A stretch of DNA of 45,243 nucleotides from an uncultured Eubacterium sp. (lineage in GTDB: Bacteria > Bacillota > Clostridia > Lachnospirales > Lachnospiraceae), in assembly GCA_937915825.1 (NCBI GenBank), contig CALGGT010000080.1, forward strand, positions 1 to 45,243. The letters run 5' to 3'. The position numbers were made by a program, and so were the translations under genes. The notes beneath the pieces were generated by a model. The model was given only the letters and a program-made list of their open reading frames with translations, was not told the DNA's origin and did no database searches. Shown here piece after piece: positions 30,742 to 40,443 of this stretch (its first letter is position 1; the number at the start of each line of letters is the position of its first letter).

Positions 30742-32121
30742 ATGAAGACAACCCGACGAATGAAAACTCTGTTATTATTGCTGATCCTCGGTCTTCCCTT
30801 ATTCTGTGCCAAAGCGCCGAATGCCAGGGCGATCTCCGTTGTAGATACCCTTGCGGCCGACAATTCCACACCGGCGCCGAATCCTACCATCAAGGAAAGC
30901 ACCGACACTTCCAAGGGAACGGTATATTCCATCGGCGGCACTTCTTACAGCTATCGGGGCGACCCCATTCACCTGGTGTATGAATCCAAGGATATTAACT
31001 TGAAGAAAACTCCGGCCGTTACCATTAACGGCACGGTCATGGTTCCTTTAAAGCAATCCTTTGCCAATCAGGGGATCGAAGTAAAATACAAATATCGTAA
31101 AAAACTGAAAAAAATAACCATTTACAAAAATGGTAAATTTGTCAACTTATATCTGAACCAGTCTACCATGGAAGCAAACCAGAAAAAGATTACCCTTCCG
31201 GTTTCCCCCATGCAGGTGACTTATAAAAAAAGCAAAGTAAAAACGATCTTAGTTCCCTTAAAATCCATTGCGGATGCATTGGGAATCAACTATTTATGGG
31301 ATTCCTCCATTAAGACCGCTCAGCTTTCCAAACCGGTTCTTAACTTTATCGGGAGAAAAAGCTACACCCGGTATTCCTGGAGTTTTGCTAATTACGCGGC
31401 CCTTCAATATCGACGAAATCCTCGCGTTGCCTTAAAAGAATACAAACGATTGATCAACCCCAAGAAGGATACGACCTACGGCTTCCAGTATTTACGTTTG
31501 AATGAATACCGGGAGGTGGATGAGAACAAATTTATCTCCACCTTTAACTACTATGTCAACAACGCTTGTCGAAACCAGAGACGCGGTTCTTCCTACAGTG
31601 TTCTCTACGGCAAGGGCAAAGTCATGCTGGCCGCTGCTAAAAAATACAACATCGATCCCATGTACTTTGTTTCCCAGACCTTCCTGGAGTCCGGTTACGG
31701 AACCAGCCATTTAGCAAGAGGGAACCGCATTAAGAAAGTTGCCCTTCCCAGTTTTGCCCGCAGCGGCGGAAAATTTATCACAAAATCCATTAAAAAAAGC
31801 ACCACGGTTTACAACCTGTACGGGATCAAAGCCTACGATTCCGACCCTTATACCGGGGCAACGTCCTATGCCTATTATCAGGGATGGACAACGGTAGACA
31901 AAGCCATTTACGGAGCGGCGAAATTTATATCCTCCAATTATTTCCAGGCTTCGCCTTCCCAAAATACGATTTTTAAATTCCGCTTTAATCCCAGCAATGT
32001 GTCTCATCAATACGCCACCAGCCCGGCCTATGCCGAGAACATTGCCCAGAGAATGATGCTCTTTAGCAGCTGTTATTCTCCCAAAGCAAAATTTGTATAC
32101 GATTATCCAAAATATCAGTAA
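30742..32121 (+). CDS. Exported protein: copper amine oxidase-like domain plus glucosaminidase domain
   Basis: A 459-residue secreted protein. A signal peptide (1 to about 30, ending PNARA) is followed by a copper amine oxidase N-terminal-like domain (about 85-195: VTINGTVMVPLKQSF and ILVPLKSIADALGINYLWD). That module is common in clostridial surface proteins and binds no copper. A lysozyme-like glucosaminidase domain follows (about 285-445: FVSQTFLESGYGTSHLA with likely catalytic Glu at about 316, YNLYGIKAYD, and YYQGWTTVDKAI). It should cleave GlcNAc links in peptidoglycan. No cell-wall-binding repeat is seen, so the first module may do the anchoring. It is a single-gene unit. Confidence 0.88.
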   Translation: MKTTRRMKTLLLLLILGLPLFCAKAPNARAISVVDTLAADNSTPAPNPTIKESTDTSKGTVYSIGGTSYSYRGDPIHLVYESKDINLKKTPAVTINGTVMVPLKQSFANQGIEVKYKYRKKLKKITIYKNGKFVNLYLNQSTMEANQKKITLPVSPMQVTYKKSKVKTILVPLKSIADALGINYLWDSSIKTAQLSKPVLNFIGRKSYTRYSWSFANYAALQYRRNPRVALKEYKRLINPKKDTTYGFQYLRLNEYREVDENKFISTFNYYVNNACRNQRRGSSYSVLYGKGKVMLAAAKKYNIDPMYFVSQTFLESGYGTSHLARGNRIKKVALPSFARSGGKFITKSIKKSTTVYNLYGIKAYDSDPYTGATSYAYYQGWTTVDKAIYGAAKFISSNYFQASPSQNTIFKFRFNPSNVSHQYATSPAYAENIAQRMMLFSSCYSPKAKFVYDYPKYQ

Positions 32122-32143
32122 TGTCTGCGCTAAACCACATTGC

Positions 32144-34003
32144 TTATGACGACTGGGACGGTTCCTGAAAGAAGCGAACAACTTCTTCGGCGGACCGTCT
32201 TGTCATTTCCGGTATTTCCGAAAGTTCTTCCACCGTCGCTTCCTTAATGTCCTCCAGGGAGGAATAGTAACGCATCAATGCCCGCCTTCTGGCTGGACCA
32301 ATGGAAGGGATATCATCCAGAACGGAGTGGACCTGACCTTTCTTTCGGATCTGCCTATGGTATTCAATGGCAAAGCGGTGGGTTTCATCCTGAATGCGCG
32401 TTACCAGACGAAAAGCTCGACTGTGTGGATCCATAGGAATCTCCTGATCTTCAAACAACAACGCTCTGGTTCGGTGTCGATCATCCTTTACCATTCCGCA
32501 AACCGGAATGTCTAAATTCCACTCCTTTAAAACCTTTTGGGCCATATGCATCTGCCCCTTTCCACCGTCCATAAAAAGCACATCCGGCATGGAGCTGAAG
32601 GATGTTTTCTTCTTTTCTTTTTCATCTAGGATCCCGTGGGAAAATCTTCGACGGAGCATTTCTTCCATGGCATGATAATCATCCGGCCCGGTAACCGAGC
32701 GGATCCGGAATTTCCGATAGTCATTTTTCTTCGGCCTTCCCTCTTCATACACCACCATGGAACCCACGGTTTCAAAGCCGTTAATATTGGAAATATCATA
32801 GGATTCGATCCGGTTCAGATCCGGCAGATTTAACAAACGTCCAATGTCTTTCAGCGCGCCTACGGTTTTTTCATATTCCAACTTCATCTTTTGGGCATCC
32901 CGTTCCAGAACCATTCGGGCATTTTCTTTTGCCAGATTTAGCAAACGGACTTTTTGTCCCCGCTGAGGTTGTCTTATGGTTACGCGGTGGCCTCGTTTCT
33001 CCCTGAGCCACCTGGTAATGGCCTCCTCATCTTCCGGCACCACTTCCGTTAATAACTCCCTGGGAATGTAAGGGGTTCCCGCATACATCTGTTTTAAAAA
33101 CTCTCCTAGAATGTGCTCTTCCGTTTCTTCTTCGGTGCCGGTAATATAATAATGCTCTCTTCCGATCATCTTGCCGTTTCGTAAGAAAAATACCTGCACC
33201 ACCGTTTCACCTTCTTGATGGGCCATGGCAATAATATCCAGATCATCCCGGTCTTCCCGTAACATATTCTGCCGCTGGGTTACATGTTCAATGCTTTGGA
33301 TCTGATCCCGGATCTTACCTGCTTCCTCAAACGCCAACTCCTGGGAATATCGTTCCATCTGTTCCTGTAATCTTCGGATGATCTTCCCGGTATCCCCGTT
33401 TAAAAGATCCATGCCCTGCTTTACGTATTTTCCGTATTCCTCTTTGGTCTGATATCCCATACAGGGCGCCTTGCAGCGACCCATCTCGTAATACAGGCAG
33501 GGTCTTCCCTTTCCAATCTCTTCCGGGAGCTTTCGATGGCAGCTTCGAATGTAAAAAAGTCGGTTGATCAGGTCAATGGAATCTCTGATCGCCGTAGAAC
33601 TGGTAAAGGGACCGTAGTATTTATCCCCGTTGTTTTTCATTTTTCTGGCAAAAACAAAGCGAGGGAAATCCTCGTGCAACGTGACACGTAAAAAAGGATA
33701 TCCCTTCCCGTCTTTTAGCAGGGTGTTATATTTGGGATTGTATTCCTTGATTAAGTTACACTCCAGCACTAAGGCTTCCAACTCGCTGTCGGTTACAATG
33801 TATTCAAACCACTGGATCTGTTCGATCATACGTCGGATCTTCTCTGTGGTATGGTAGCTTTTTTGAAAATACTGGCGAACCCGATTCTTTAAAATAACGG
33901 CTTTTCCCACATACAAAATATGATCCGAAGAATCGTGCATGATATACACACCGGGCTTTTCCGGCAATTTTTTCAATTCTTCTTCCAGATCAAATTCCTG
34001 CAT
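32144..34003 (-). CDS. uvrC: Excinuclease ABC subunit C
   Basis: It makes both incisions in nucleotide excision repair with UvrAB. The 619-residue protein has all parts in order: GIY-YIG nuclease (PGVYIMHDS and ILYVGKAVILKNRVRQYF, about 16-50), Cys-rich region (CHRKLPEEIGKGRPCLYYEMGRC is split across about 150-175), UVR motif near 205-235, the RNase H-like nuclease (ESYDISNINGFETVGSMVV) and C-terminal helix-hairpin-helix (IPSIGPARRRALMRYY). I chose ATG 34001-34003 with AAGGGGTGAG upstream over GTG at 34015. It follows ftsH by about 100 bp. Confidence 0.94.
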   Translation of the reverse strand: MQEFDLEEELKKLPEKPGVYIMHDSSDHILYVGKAVILKNRVRQYFQKSYHTTEKIRRMIEQIQWFEYIVTDSELEALVLECNLIKEYNPKYNTLLKDGKGYPFLRVTLHEDFPRFVFARKMKNNGDKYYGPFTSSTAIRDSIDLINRLFYIRSCHRKLPEEIGKGRPCLYYEMGRCKAPCMGYQTKEEYGKYVKQGMDLLNGDTGKIIRRLQEQMERYSQELAFEEAGKIRDQIQSIEHVTQRQNMLREDRDDLDIIAMAHQEGETVVQVFFLRNGKMIGREHYYITGTEEETEEHILGEFLKQMYAGTPYIPRELLTEVVPEDEEAITRWLREKRGHRVTIRQPQRGQKVRLLNLAKENARMVLERDAQKMKLEYEKTVGALKDIGRLLNLPDLNRIESYDISNINGFETVGSMVVYEEGRPKKNDYRKFRIRSVTGPDDYHAMEEMLRRRFSHGILDEKEKKKTSFSSMPDVLFMDGGKGQMHMAQKVLKEWNLDIPVCGMVKDDRHRTRALLFEDQEIPMDPHSRAFRLVTRIQDETHRFAIEYHRQIRKKGQVHSVLDDIPSIGPARRRALMRYYSSLEDIKEATVEELSEIPEMTRRSAEEVVRFFQEPSQSS

Positions 34004-34078
34004 GAAGGATCTCACCCCTTTCTTCAGGTAACTTTCGTTCCGCCCGCTCTGAGAGTCTTCCCCGTTCGCCTTTTCGTA

Positions 34079-34128
34079 AGGCTTTTCCAGGGCACCGCTT
34101 TTCAGGCTTTTCCAGACTCCGCTTCTTT
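34079..34128. repeat. Imperfect 25-bp duplication across the ftsH stop codon
   Basis: Units 34079-34103 and 34104-34128 share AGGCTTTTCCAG and a CGCTT core. The second unit encodes the last residues of FtsH; the first lies after the stop. Confidence 0.65.
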
Positions 34129-35994
34129 TAATTCTTTTCCGGTTACTTCTTCAAAAATTTTTACAAATTCCTTTCCGGTAATGGTTTCCCGTTCCACCAG
34201 AAATTTCGCTAATTTATGTAAAACTTCCTGATTCTCGGAAATTAATTCTTTGGCTTTCTTGTAACAGGAATCCATGATCCCCATCACTTCCTTATCAACT
34301 TCACTTTCCGTGATCTCGCCGCAATTCATAACGGTTCGCCCGTCTAAGTATTGTCCCTGTACGGATTCCAGTTGTACCAGACCGAATTTTTCACTCATTC
34401 CATATTGGGTGATCATCGCTCTGGCAATGGAGGTTGCCTGCTCAATGTCGTTGGAGGCTCCGGTTGTTACATCCCCGAAAATAACCTCTTCCGCCGCCCG
34501 ACCGCCAAACAACGTAACGATCCGTTCCAGCAATTCCTGTTTTTTACGTAGGTATTTTTCTTCTTCCGGTACCTGCATCACATATCCCAAAGCCCCCATG
34601 GTTCTGGGCACAATGGTGATCTTCTGTACCGGTTCCGTATTCTTAAGTAAGGTCGTGACCAACGCATGTCCGATCTCATGGTAAGCGACGATCTTCTTCT
34701 CTTCCTCACCTAAGATCCGGTCCTTTTTCTCTTTTCCGGCAATGACTACTTCCACCGCCTCAAAGATATCTTTCTGACAAACATATTTACGTCCGGCCTT
34801 AACCGCCATGATCGCCGCTTCATTGATCATGTTGGCAAGATCCGCTCCTACGGCTCCGGACGTGGCCAATGCGATCTCTTCCAGATCGACGGTCTCATCC
34901 ATGGAAACATCCTTGGAATGTACCTTCAGAACATCAATTCTTCCTTTTAGATCCGGACGTTCCACAATGATCCGACGATCAAAACGTCCCGGTCTTAACA
35001 AGGCCTTATCCAGTACTTCCGGCCGGTTGGTGGCTCCAATAATGATAATACCCTTGGAGGAATCAAATCCATCCATCTCCGACAACAACTGGTTCAAGGT
35101 TTGTTCATGCTCATCGTTGGCACCGCCAAACCGTGTATCTCGACTTTTACCAATGGCATCGATCTCATCAATGAAAATAATACAAGGGGCTTTCGACGTG
35201 GCCTGTTGGAACAGATCTCTGACACGAGACGCACCTACCCCAACAAACATTTCCACAAAATCCGAACCGGATAGGGAAAAGAACGGTACCCCGGCTTCTC
35301 CGGCCAATGCTTTGGCAAGAAGGGTTTTTCCGGTTCCGGGAGGTCCGACTAACAAGGCACCCTTCGGAAGTCTGGCGCCGATCTCCGTGTATTTTTTCGG
35401 ATTCTTCAGGAAGTCTACCAATTCCGTCAGGGATTCCTTCGCCTCTTCCTCTCCGGCAACATCCTGGAAGGTAACCCCGGTCTCATCCTGCATATACATC
35501 TTTGCGGTAGATTTGCCCACGCCCATAATACCACCGCCGCCGCCACGCTTGGCGAATCCTCGCATCAACAGGAGAAACAATCCCCATAGCAGTACAAATG
35601 GCAATACATAGGCGATCAACAGCTGAATGACGCCGGAGCTGGCATCCTCGATCTCCGCTTTAAAATCAACCTGATATTGGTTTAACATTTCCTGTACCAG
35701 ATCCGCATTCTCAATGTATCCGGTATAGTAAGTAACCGGAAGCATCATCTTGCTGGAATTCTTAGGCTTGATCTGAATGATATTCTTATCAAAGATGACC
35801 TGTTCCACCTGTCCCGCCTTCAACATGCTGACGAATTCCGTGTACGAAATTTCTTTTTTGGTACTCTTTTCAATTTGCGAATTCAAAAACAGGATCAGAC
35901 AAAATGTAACCAGCGCTGCAACCACGCATATAATAATATTATTCCGTCTGCGTCGCATATCCTCTTTATTATCATTTTCGTTCTTTCGATTCAT
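34102..35994 (-). CDS. ftsH: FtsH, membrane AAA+ zinc metalloprotease
   Basis: It degrades misfolded and regulatory proteins at the inner membrane. The 630-residue protein has two membrane segments (about 19-38 and 121-144) flanking the external domain, then Walker A GPPGTGKT (217-224), Walker B IIFIDEIDAIG (272-282), the second region of homology (RPGRFDR) and the zinc site HEIGH (439-443). A Gly-rich linker lies at 151-158. The C-terminus ends in a 25-bp duplicated segment. It lies upstream of uvrC behind its own promoter. Confidence 0.96.
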   Translation of the reverse strand: MNRKNENDNKEDMRRRRNNIIICVVAALVTFCLILFLNSQIEKSTKKEISYTEFVSMLKAGQVEQVIFDKNIIQIKPKNSSKMMLPVTYYTGYIENADLVQEMLNQYQVDFKAEIEDASSGVIQLLIAYVLPFVLLWGLFLLLMRGFAKRGGGGGIMGVGKSTAKMYMQDETGVTFQDVAGEEEAKESLTELVDFLKNPKKYTEIGARLPKGALLVGPPGTGKTLLAKALAGEAGVPFFSLSGSDFVEMFVGVGASRVRDLFQQATSKAPCIIFIDEIDAIGKSRDTRFGGANDEHEQTLNQLLSEMDGFDSSKGIIIIGATNRPEVLDKALLRPGRFDRRIIVERPDLKGRIDVLKVHSKDVSMDETVDLEEIALATSGAVGADLANMINEAAIMAVKAGRKYVCQKDIFEAVEVVIAGKEKKDRILGEEEKKIVAYHEIGHALVTTLLKNTEPVQKITIVPRTMGALGYVMQVPEEEKYLRKKQELLERIVTLFGGRAAEEVIFGDVTTGASNDIEQATSIARAMITQYGMSEKFGLVQLESVQGQYLDGRTVMNCGEITESEVDKEVMGIMDSCYKKAKELISENQEVLHKLAKFLVERETITGKEFVKIFEEVTGKELKEAESGKA

Positions 35995-36049
35995 AGTGTC
36001 CTCCTAATATGGTTATCCCACCGTTTTGAACGTTTCTCTTTTCCATGTA

Positions 36050-36077
36050 AGTATAACATTTTTCACGAATAAATCAA
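36050..36077 (-). promoter_or_regulatory. Promoter of ftsH-uvrC
   Basis: Minus strand: TTGATT (36072-36077), 16-bp spacer, TATACT (36050-36055). Confidence 0.65.
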
Positions 36078-36130
36078 TCATTTTTTTGTGAAAGAAGGGT
36101 GAATTTTCAAATTTCTGTGGAAAAATTGTA

Positions 36131-36159
36131 TTGAAACCACAACTAAAAAAGGGTATAAT
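36131..36159 (+). promoter_or_regulatory. Promoter of pyrG
   Basis: Plus strand: TTGAAA (36131-36136), 17-bp spacer, perfect TATAAT (36154-36159). The leader is only about 25 nt, and I see no attenuator hairpin like that of Bacillus pyrG. Confidence 0.78.
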
Positions 36160-36189
36160 GAACATATCATTGATTTTTAGGAGGTCACT

Positions 36190-37806
36190 ATGGCTGTAAA
36201 ATATGTATTTGTCACCGGTGGGGTTGTTTCCGGCTTAGGAAAAGGAATCACGGCAGCTTCCCTGGGAAGATTGTTGAAGATGCGCGGCTACTCCGTAACC
36301 ATGCAAAAATTCGACCCTTATATTAATATCGATCCCGGTACCATGAACCCCATTCAACATGGGGAAGTCTTTGTTACCGATGACGGTGCGGAAACAGACC
36401 TGGATCTGGGACATTATGAGCGCTTTATTGATGAAAGCCTGACCAAGCAAAGTAATGTTACCACCGGTAAAGTATATTGGTCCGTTCTCTCCAAGGAACG
36501 AAGAGGCGATTACGGCGGCGGAACCGTTCAAGTGATCCCTCACATTACCAATGAACTAAAAAGCAGATTTTATCGCAATGACGGATACGAAGGCACCAAG
36601 ATCGCCATCATCGAAGTAGGCGGTACCGTTGGTGATATTGAAAGCCAGCCTTTTTTGGAGGCCATTCGACAATTCCAGCTGGACATTGGAAAAGAGAATG
36701 CCATCCTGATCCATGTGACTTTAATCCCCTATTTAAAGGCATCTGCCGAATTAAAGACGAAACCGACACAAAGCAGTGTAAAGGAATTGCAGGGAATGGG
36801 AATTCAGCCGGACATCATTGTATGTCGTACGGAAATCCCCATTAACAAAGGGATCAAGGATAAGATTTCCCTGTTCTGTAACATTCCCAGCAGCCAGGTG
36901 ATCCAGAATCTGGATGTAGAAACCCTTTATGAAGCTCCCCTGAAGATGGAGGAGGAACATCTGGCGGATATTGCCTGTAAATGTTTAAACCTGGATTGTC
37001 CGGAACCGGATCTTACCGAATGGAAGAACATGGTTTCTTCCATCAAGAATCTTTCCGGAGATGTAACCGTAGCTCTTGTCGGGAAATACACCGCACTCCA
37101 CGATGCTTACATCAGTGTGGTAGAATCCTTAAAACACGGCGGATTTGCCAGCGACGCCCATGTTCACATCAAATGGGTCAATTCAGAGCTTGTAACGCCG
37201 GACAACGTGGCGGACTATTTAAAAGACGTAGATGGTATCTTAGTCCCCGGCGGTTTCGGTGATCGTGGCATTGACGGAAAGATCTACGCCATTCAATACG
37301 CAAGAGAAAACCAGGTTCCTTTCCTGGGACTTTGCCTGGGTATGCAGTTAGCCATCGTGGAATTTGCCAGAAATGTGATCGGATGGAACGATGCCCACAG
37401 CGCTGAATTAGATCCTTCCACCACCCACCCGGTGATTCATTTAATGCCGGAACAGGATGGCGTCGAAGACATAGGCGGAACCCTTCGCTTAGGGTCTTAT
37501 CCCTGTAAGCTGGATCCGAAATCAAAGGCATATGAATTATATGGCCGTGAAGAGATCCATGAACGTCACCGTCATCGTTACGAGGTTAATAACTACTACC
37601 GGGATGACTTTATTAAAAACGGAATGGTATTATCCGGACTTTCTCCGGACGGACGTATTGTAGAGATGATGGAAATCCCGTCTCACCCCTGGTTTATCGC
37701 GACCCAGGCCCATCCGGAATTTAAAAGCCGCCCCAACCACCCGCATCCATTGTTTACGGGATTCGTCGGAGCAGCTCTGAAACATCAAAAGGATCGACAA
37801 GCTTAA
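36190..37806 (+). CDS. pyrG: CTP synthase
   Basis: It aminates UTP to CTP using glutamine. The 538-residue protein has the synthetase half (GGVVSGLGKGITAASLGRLL at 10-29, DPYINIDPGTMNP, and EVGGTVGDIESQPFLEA) and a C-terminal class I glutamine amidotransferase (FLGLCLGMQLA with the catalytic Cys near 380, and AQAHPEFKSRP with the His and Glu near 515). AGGAGG lies seven bases before the ATG. Its terminator is inside the 3' end of the convergent transglutaminase gene. Confidence 0.96.
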   Translation: MAVKYVFVTGGVVSGLGKGITAASLGRLLKMRGYSVTMQKFDPYINIDPGTMNPIQHGEVFVTDDGAETDLDLGHYERFIDESLTKQSNVTTGKVYWSVLSKERRGDYGGGTVQVIPHITNELKSRFYRNDGYEGTKIAIIEVGGTVGDIESQPFLEAIRQFQLDIGKENAILIHVTLIPYLKASAELKTKPTQSSVKELQGMGIQPDIIVCRTEIPINKGIKDKISLFCNIPSSQVIQNLDVETLYEAPLKMEEEHLADIACKCLNLDCPEPDLTEWKNMVSSIKNLSGDVTVALVGKYTALHDAYISVVESLKHGGFASDAHVHIKWVNSELVTPDNVADYLKDVDGILVPGGFGDRGIDGKIYAIQYARENQVPFLGLCLGMQLAIVEFARNVIGWNDAHSAELDPSTTHPVIHLMPEQDGVEDIGGTLRLGSYPCKLDPKSKAYELYGREEIHERHRHRYEVNNYYRDDFIKNGMVLSGLSPDGRIVEMMEIPSHPWFIATQAHPEFKSRPNHPHPLFTGFVGAALKHQKDRQA

Positions 37807-37819
37807 GAATCTCACCATT

Positions 37820-40411
37820 CTATAAATATTTATGCAAGACTTTCTTCAAACTCTCCCAATCTTTTCGGGAGAGTTTGTTTTTTGAAAAACAAAATCGTTC
37901 AAACGTTTCCACCCAATGGGTAATCTCTTCTGGTGTCAGTGGATTTTTCCCTTTTCCCATCACATAGGAAAATTGTTCCAAAGGCAGGGAAAGTTTAGCG
38001 AATTCCCCGTCTTTCTTCCTGCGTTTCGCGCACAAGAGCCCATAATAATTTAACAGATTTACCTGTTCATCCGGGCCGTGCCAGCTTCGATATTTTTTTA
38101 GCTTCTGATACAGATAATACGTCAAAACCACCAGGATTCCCAGGATCAATACAACCAGGGCGATCATTTGCACCACATTTAGATTTAAATGATTGAAAAG
38201 TTGATTGGAAAAATCCGCGTTAATATTTAAGTTGGATTCCTGATTGATCATATTGCTGAAGGAATTCAGAAATCCCCCCTGGGACTCTTCCTCTTCCGTT
38301 AACAGATTGGTGGGTGTCGGGTCGGCCACGATCCATCCCTTTCCCGGTACGAATACCTCCACCCAGGCATGGGCCAAACCATCTTTGATCTTCAGATCCA
38401 TAACCGGAAGATTGTCCCCCAACGGATTCTCCCCTTCCAGATAATCTTTGGGATCCAAATCTTCACGGATCGTTCCCCTGGCATAAGTTTCCTCCGTTGT
38501 AACGTATCCTTCCACATAGCGGGCCGGAATCCCCATGCGACGGTACAGCAAGGTAGCCGCCGATGCAAAATGTCCGCAGACCCCTCTTCTTTGCCTCTGC
38601 AGAAAATAGTTGATAAAATCTCTCCCCGCCGGGGTCGGTCCCGGGGTATAACTGTATAAATATTCGTCTTCAAAATAATCGATCAACCGCTGGATCTCCT
38701 GGATCATCAAATCCGTTTCCCCGGTCCATCGTTCCATTTGCAGATTCCCCTGATCCACCTTGTCTATATTGGCGATATGGGTGATCCCGGCTTTCTTTAA
38801 TTCTTCCTCCAACACGTCTTTGTTGGCTACCGGAACGCTTAGATCCAACGCCGGCTCCAGATCCATGGTTTCGGATTCACCCAACAATGGGGTTGGATCC
38901 TCATTGGGATAGCAATATACTGTGATTTCCTTCCCTTTGTCATTCAACGCCACATAACGTGAAAGAGTTGTAACCGCATAGGCATCACTCCTGGATAACG
39001 CATAATGCTCCGATTCCTTACTTAATTTTTTTCCCACATCTTCATAAATGGAAGAGTAATAGGGATAATACAAATACAAGTTGTTTGCGTCAACGTTGGT
39101 AATATCCAGTCGAACCTTCAGGAGATTTTTGTCTTTGATCCGGTTCATTTGCGTTTGCAGCGCTTCCGTCTGAAAAGCGTCCCAGTCTACCGATCGATCG
39201 TTCGAGCGGATCTCATGGAAGCTTTGCCATAAATTTTCATAGCTTTTATAATTTACACCGGTATAACCTTTAAAATACATGCGTTCGTACGTATAAGGCA
39301 CCATGGTGACTTTCAGATGATCCACATTATCGGTGCGAATATAGGAAAATCCTCCCATATGACCTCCGTTCACACCGGGGGGAGACCCTCCTCCATAAAG
39401 GCTCCTCCATCCCATTTGAACAAAATTACGCATATCCTGATCCATCTCGCTCTTAACCGGATTGACCTGATAGGTCTTCGCAAAATCCTTGGGGGAATAG
39501 ACCAGACGAAGAACCATTAGAAAGACCGCTACCGTCATCAGGATCAGGAAAATTCCCATATAATTCCGGTTGCTTTGCTGGTATTGAACCAAAATCCCTC
39601 TTCCCCAGATTTTTTCGCCGTTTTCACGTTTCGTTCCTTCCTTTGTTGGAAGATTCTTTCCATCCTTACTTTGTAATTTTCTTCTTTTTTTCTCCTGCTT
39701 CAAATCCGGCTCATAATCATTTTTCCCCAGTCCGTTCTTTCCGGATTTATAATGACCGGAATTCTTCATCAGGTAAATTCCTACATATCCGGTAACCATA
39801 CAGATCACAAAGACAACCCCCGGCTCTCCACGGAAAAACAAAGGAAATCCGTAGAACATAAGAGAAACAAACAAAACCGTTTTTAAATTCATATAATTGG
39901 AGATAAAAAGATTCATCAACAGGATCAGAAAAAGTCCGATAAAAACATAGGCCAGTGTAACCGACTGATATCGGTCGTCAATCGCCTCGGAAAACTGGGT
40001 ATCCGTTGTTAGGCGATAATACACCTCTCCCTGTTCTCTGGTCTGGTTTACGATCGCCGCAAATCCACTGTTCACATAGGTTCGAAATGTAAAAATCCCA
40101 ATGACATAAAGAATAAAAAACAGGATATACCCCAGGTCCTTTTTCCACATTTTTCTGGTAATAAAAAGAAGGCTGACATAGACCGCTGCCACCAGTAAAA
40201 CAAGGGCTGGAATTATATAATTTACTTCAATTTTTATAGCAGAAAAATACCCGCCAATGGAACCGTAAACCACTAAAAATACAAAGATTCCCTTCGGCAG
40301 GCAATTCAAGATCTCTTTATTTTTTTCATCAAAAGAAGGACGTAAGATCTCTACGCCACGAGTTACCTGTGTATGCCATTCATCTTGTTTTTTTCGATGA
40401 AATAATGCCAT
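37820..40411 (-). CDS. Transglutaminase-like membrane protein (TgpA type)
   Basis: A protein of about 863 residues: an N-terminal block of about seven hydrophobic segments (about 35-310, with a basic cytosolic loop near 230-275), a large external region, a transglutaminase-core domain with the Cys (RRGVCGHFASAA, about 607-618), His (LAHAWVEVF, about 682) and Asp (VADPTP), then one more membrane segment (about 755-775) and a cytosolic tail. It matches the TgpA/DUF3488 plus DUF4129-like layout. The natural substrate is unknown. I chose ATG 40409-40411 with GGAAG upstream. It forms a set with the DUF58 and MoxR genes. Confidence 0.88.
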   Translation of the reverse strand: MALFHRKKQDEWHTQVTRGVEILRPSFDEKNKEILNCLPKGIFVFLVVYGSIGGYFSAIKIEVNYIIPALVLLVAAVYVSLLFITRKMWKKDLGYILFFILYVIGIFTFRTYVNSGFAAIVNQTREQGEVYYRLTTDTQFSEAIDDRYQSVTLAYVFIGLFLILLMNLFISNYMNLKTVLFVSLMFYGFPLFFRGEPGVVFVICMVTGYVGIYLMKNSGHYKSGKNGLGKNDYEPDLKQEKKRRKLQSKDGKNLPTKEGTKRENGEKIWGRGILVQYQQSNRNYMGIFLILMTVAVFLMVLRLVYSPKDFAKTYQVNPVKSEMDQDMRNFVQMGWRSLYGGGSPPGVNGGHMGGFSYIRTDNVDHLKVTMVPYTYERMYFKGYTGVNYKSYENLWQSFHEIRSNDRSVDWDAFQTEALQTQMNRIKDKNLLKVRLDITNVDANNLYLYYPYYSSIYEDVGKKLSKESEHYALSRSDAYAVTTLSRYVALNDKGKEITVYCYPNEDPTPLLGESETMDLEPALDLSVPVANKDVLEEELKKAGITHIANIDKVDQGNLQMERWTGETDLMIQEIQRLIDYFEDEYLYSYTPGPTPAGRDFINYFLQRQRRGVCGHFASAATLLYRRMGIPARYVEGYVTTEETYARGTIREDLDPKDYLEGENPLGDNLPVMDLKIKDGLAHAWVEVFVPGKGWIVADPTPTNLLTEEEESQGGFLNSFSNMINQESNLNINADFSNQLFNHLNLNVVQMIALVVLILGILVVLTYYLYQKLKKYRSWHGPDEQVNLLNYYGLLCAKRRKKDGEFAKLSLPLEQFSYVMGKGKNPLTPEEITHWVETFERFCFSKNKLSRKDWESLKKVLHKYL
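37848..37883 (+). terminator. pyrG terminator embedded in the convergent coding region
   Basis: A perfect 10-bp stem AAACTCTCCC/GGGAGAGTTT (37848-37857, 37867-37876) followed on the plus strand by GTTTTTT. The same bases encode part of the C-terminus of the opposite-strand protein. Confidence 0.85.
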
Positions 40412-40443
40412 GCGAACTTCCTTCCTTACGCACCAGACTTTCC

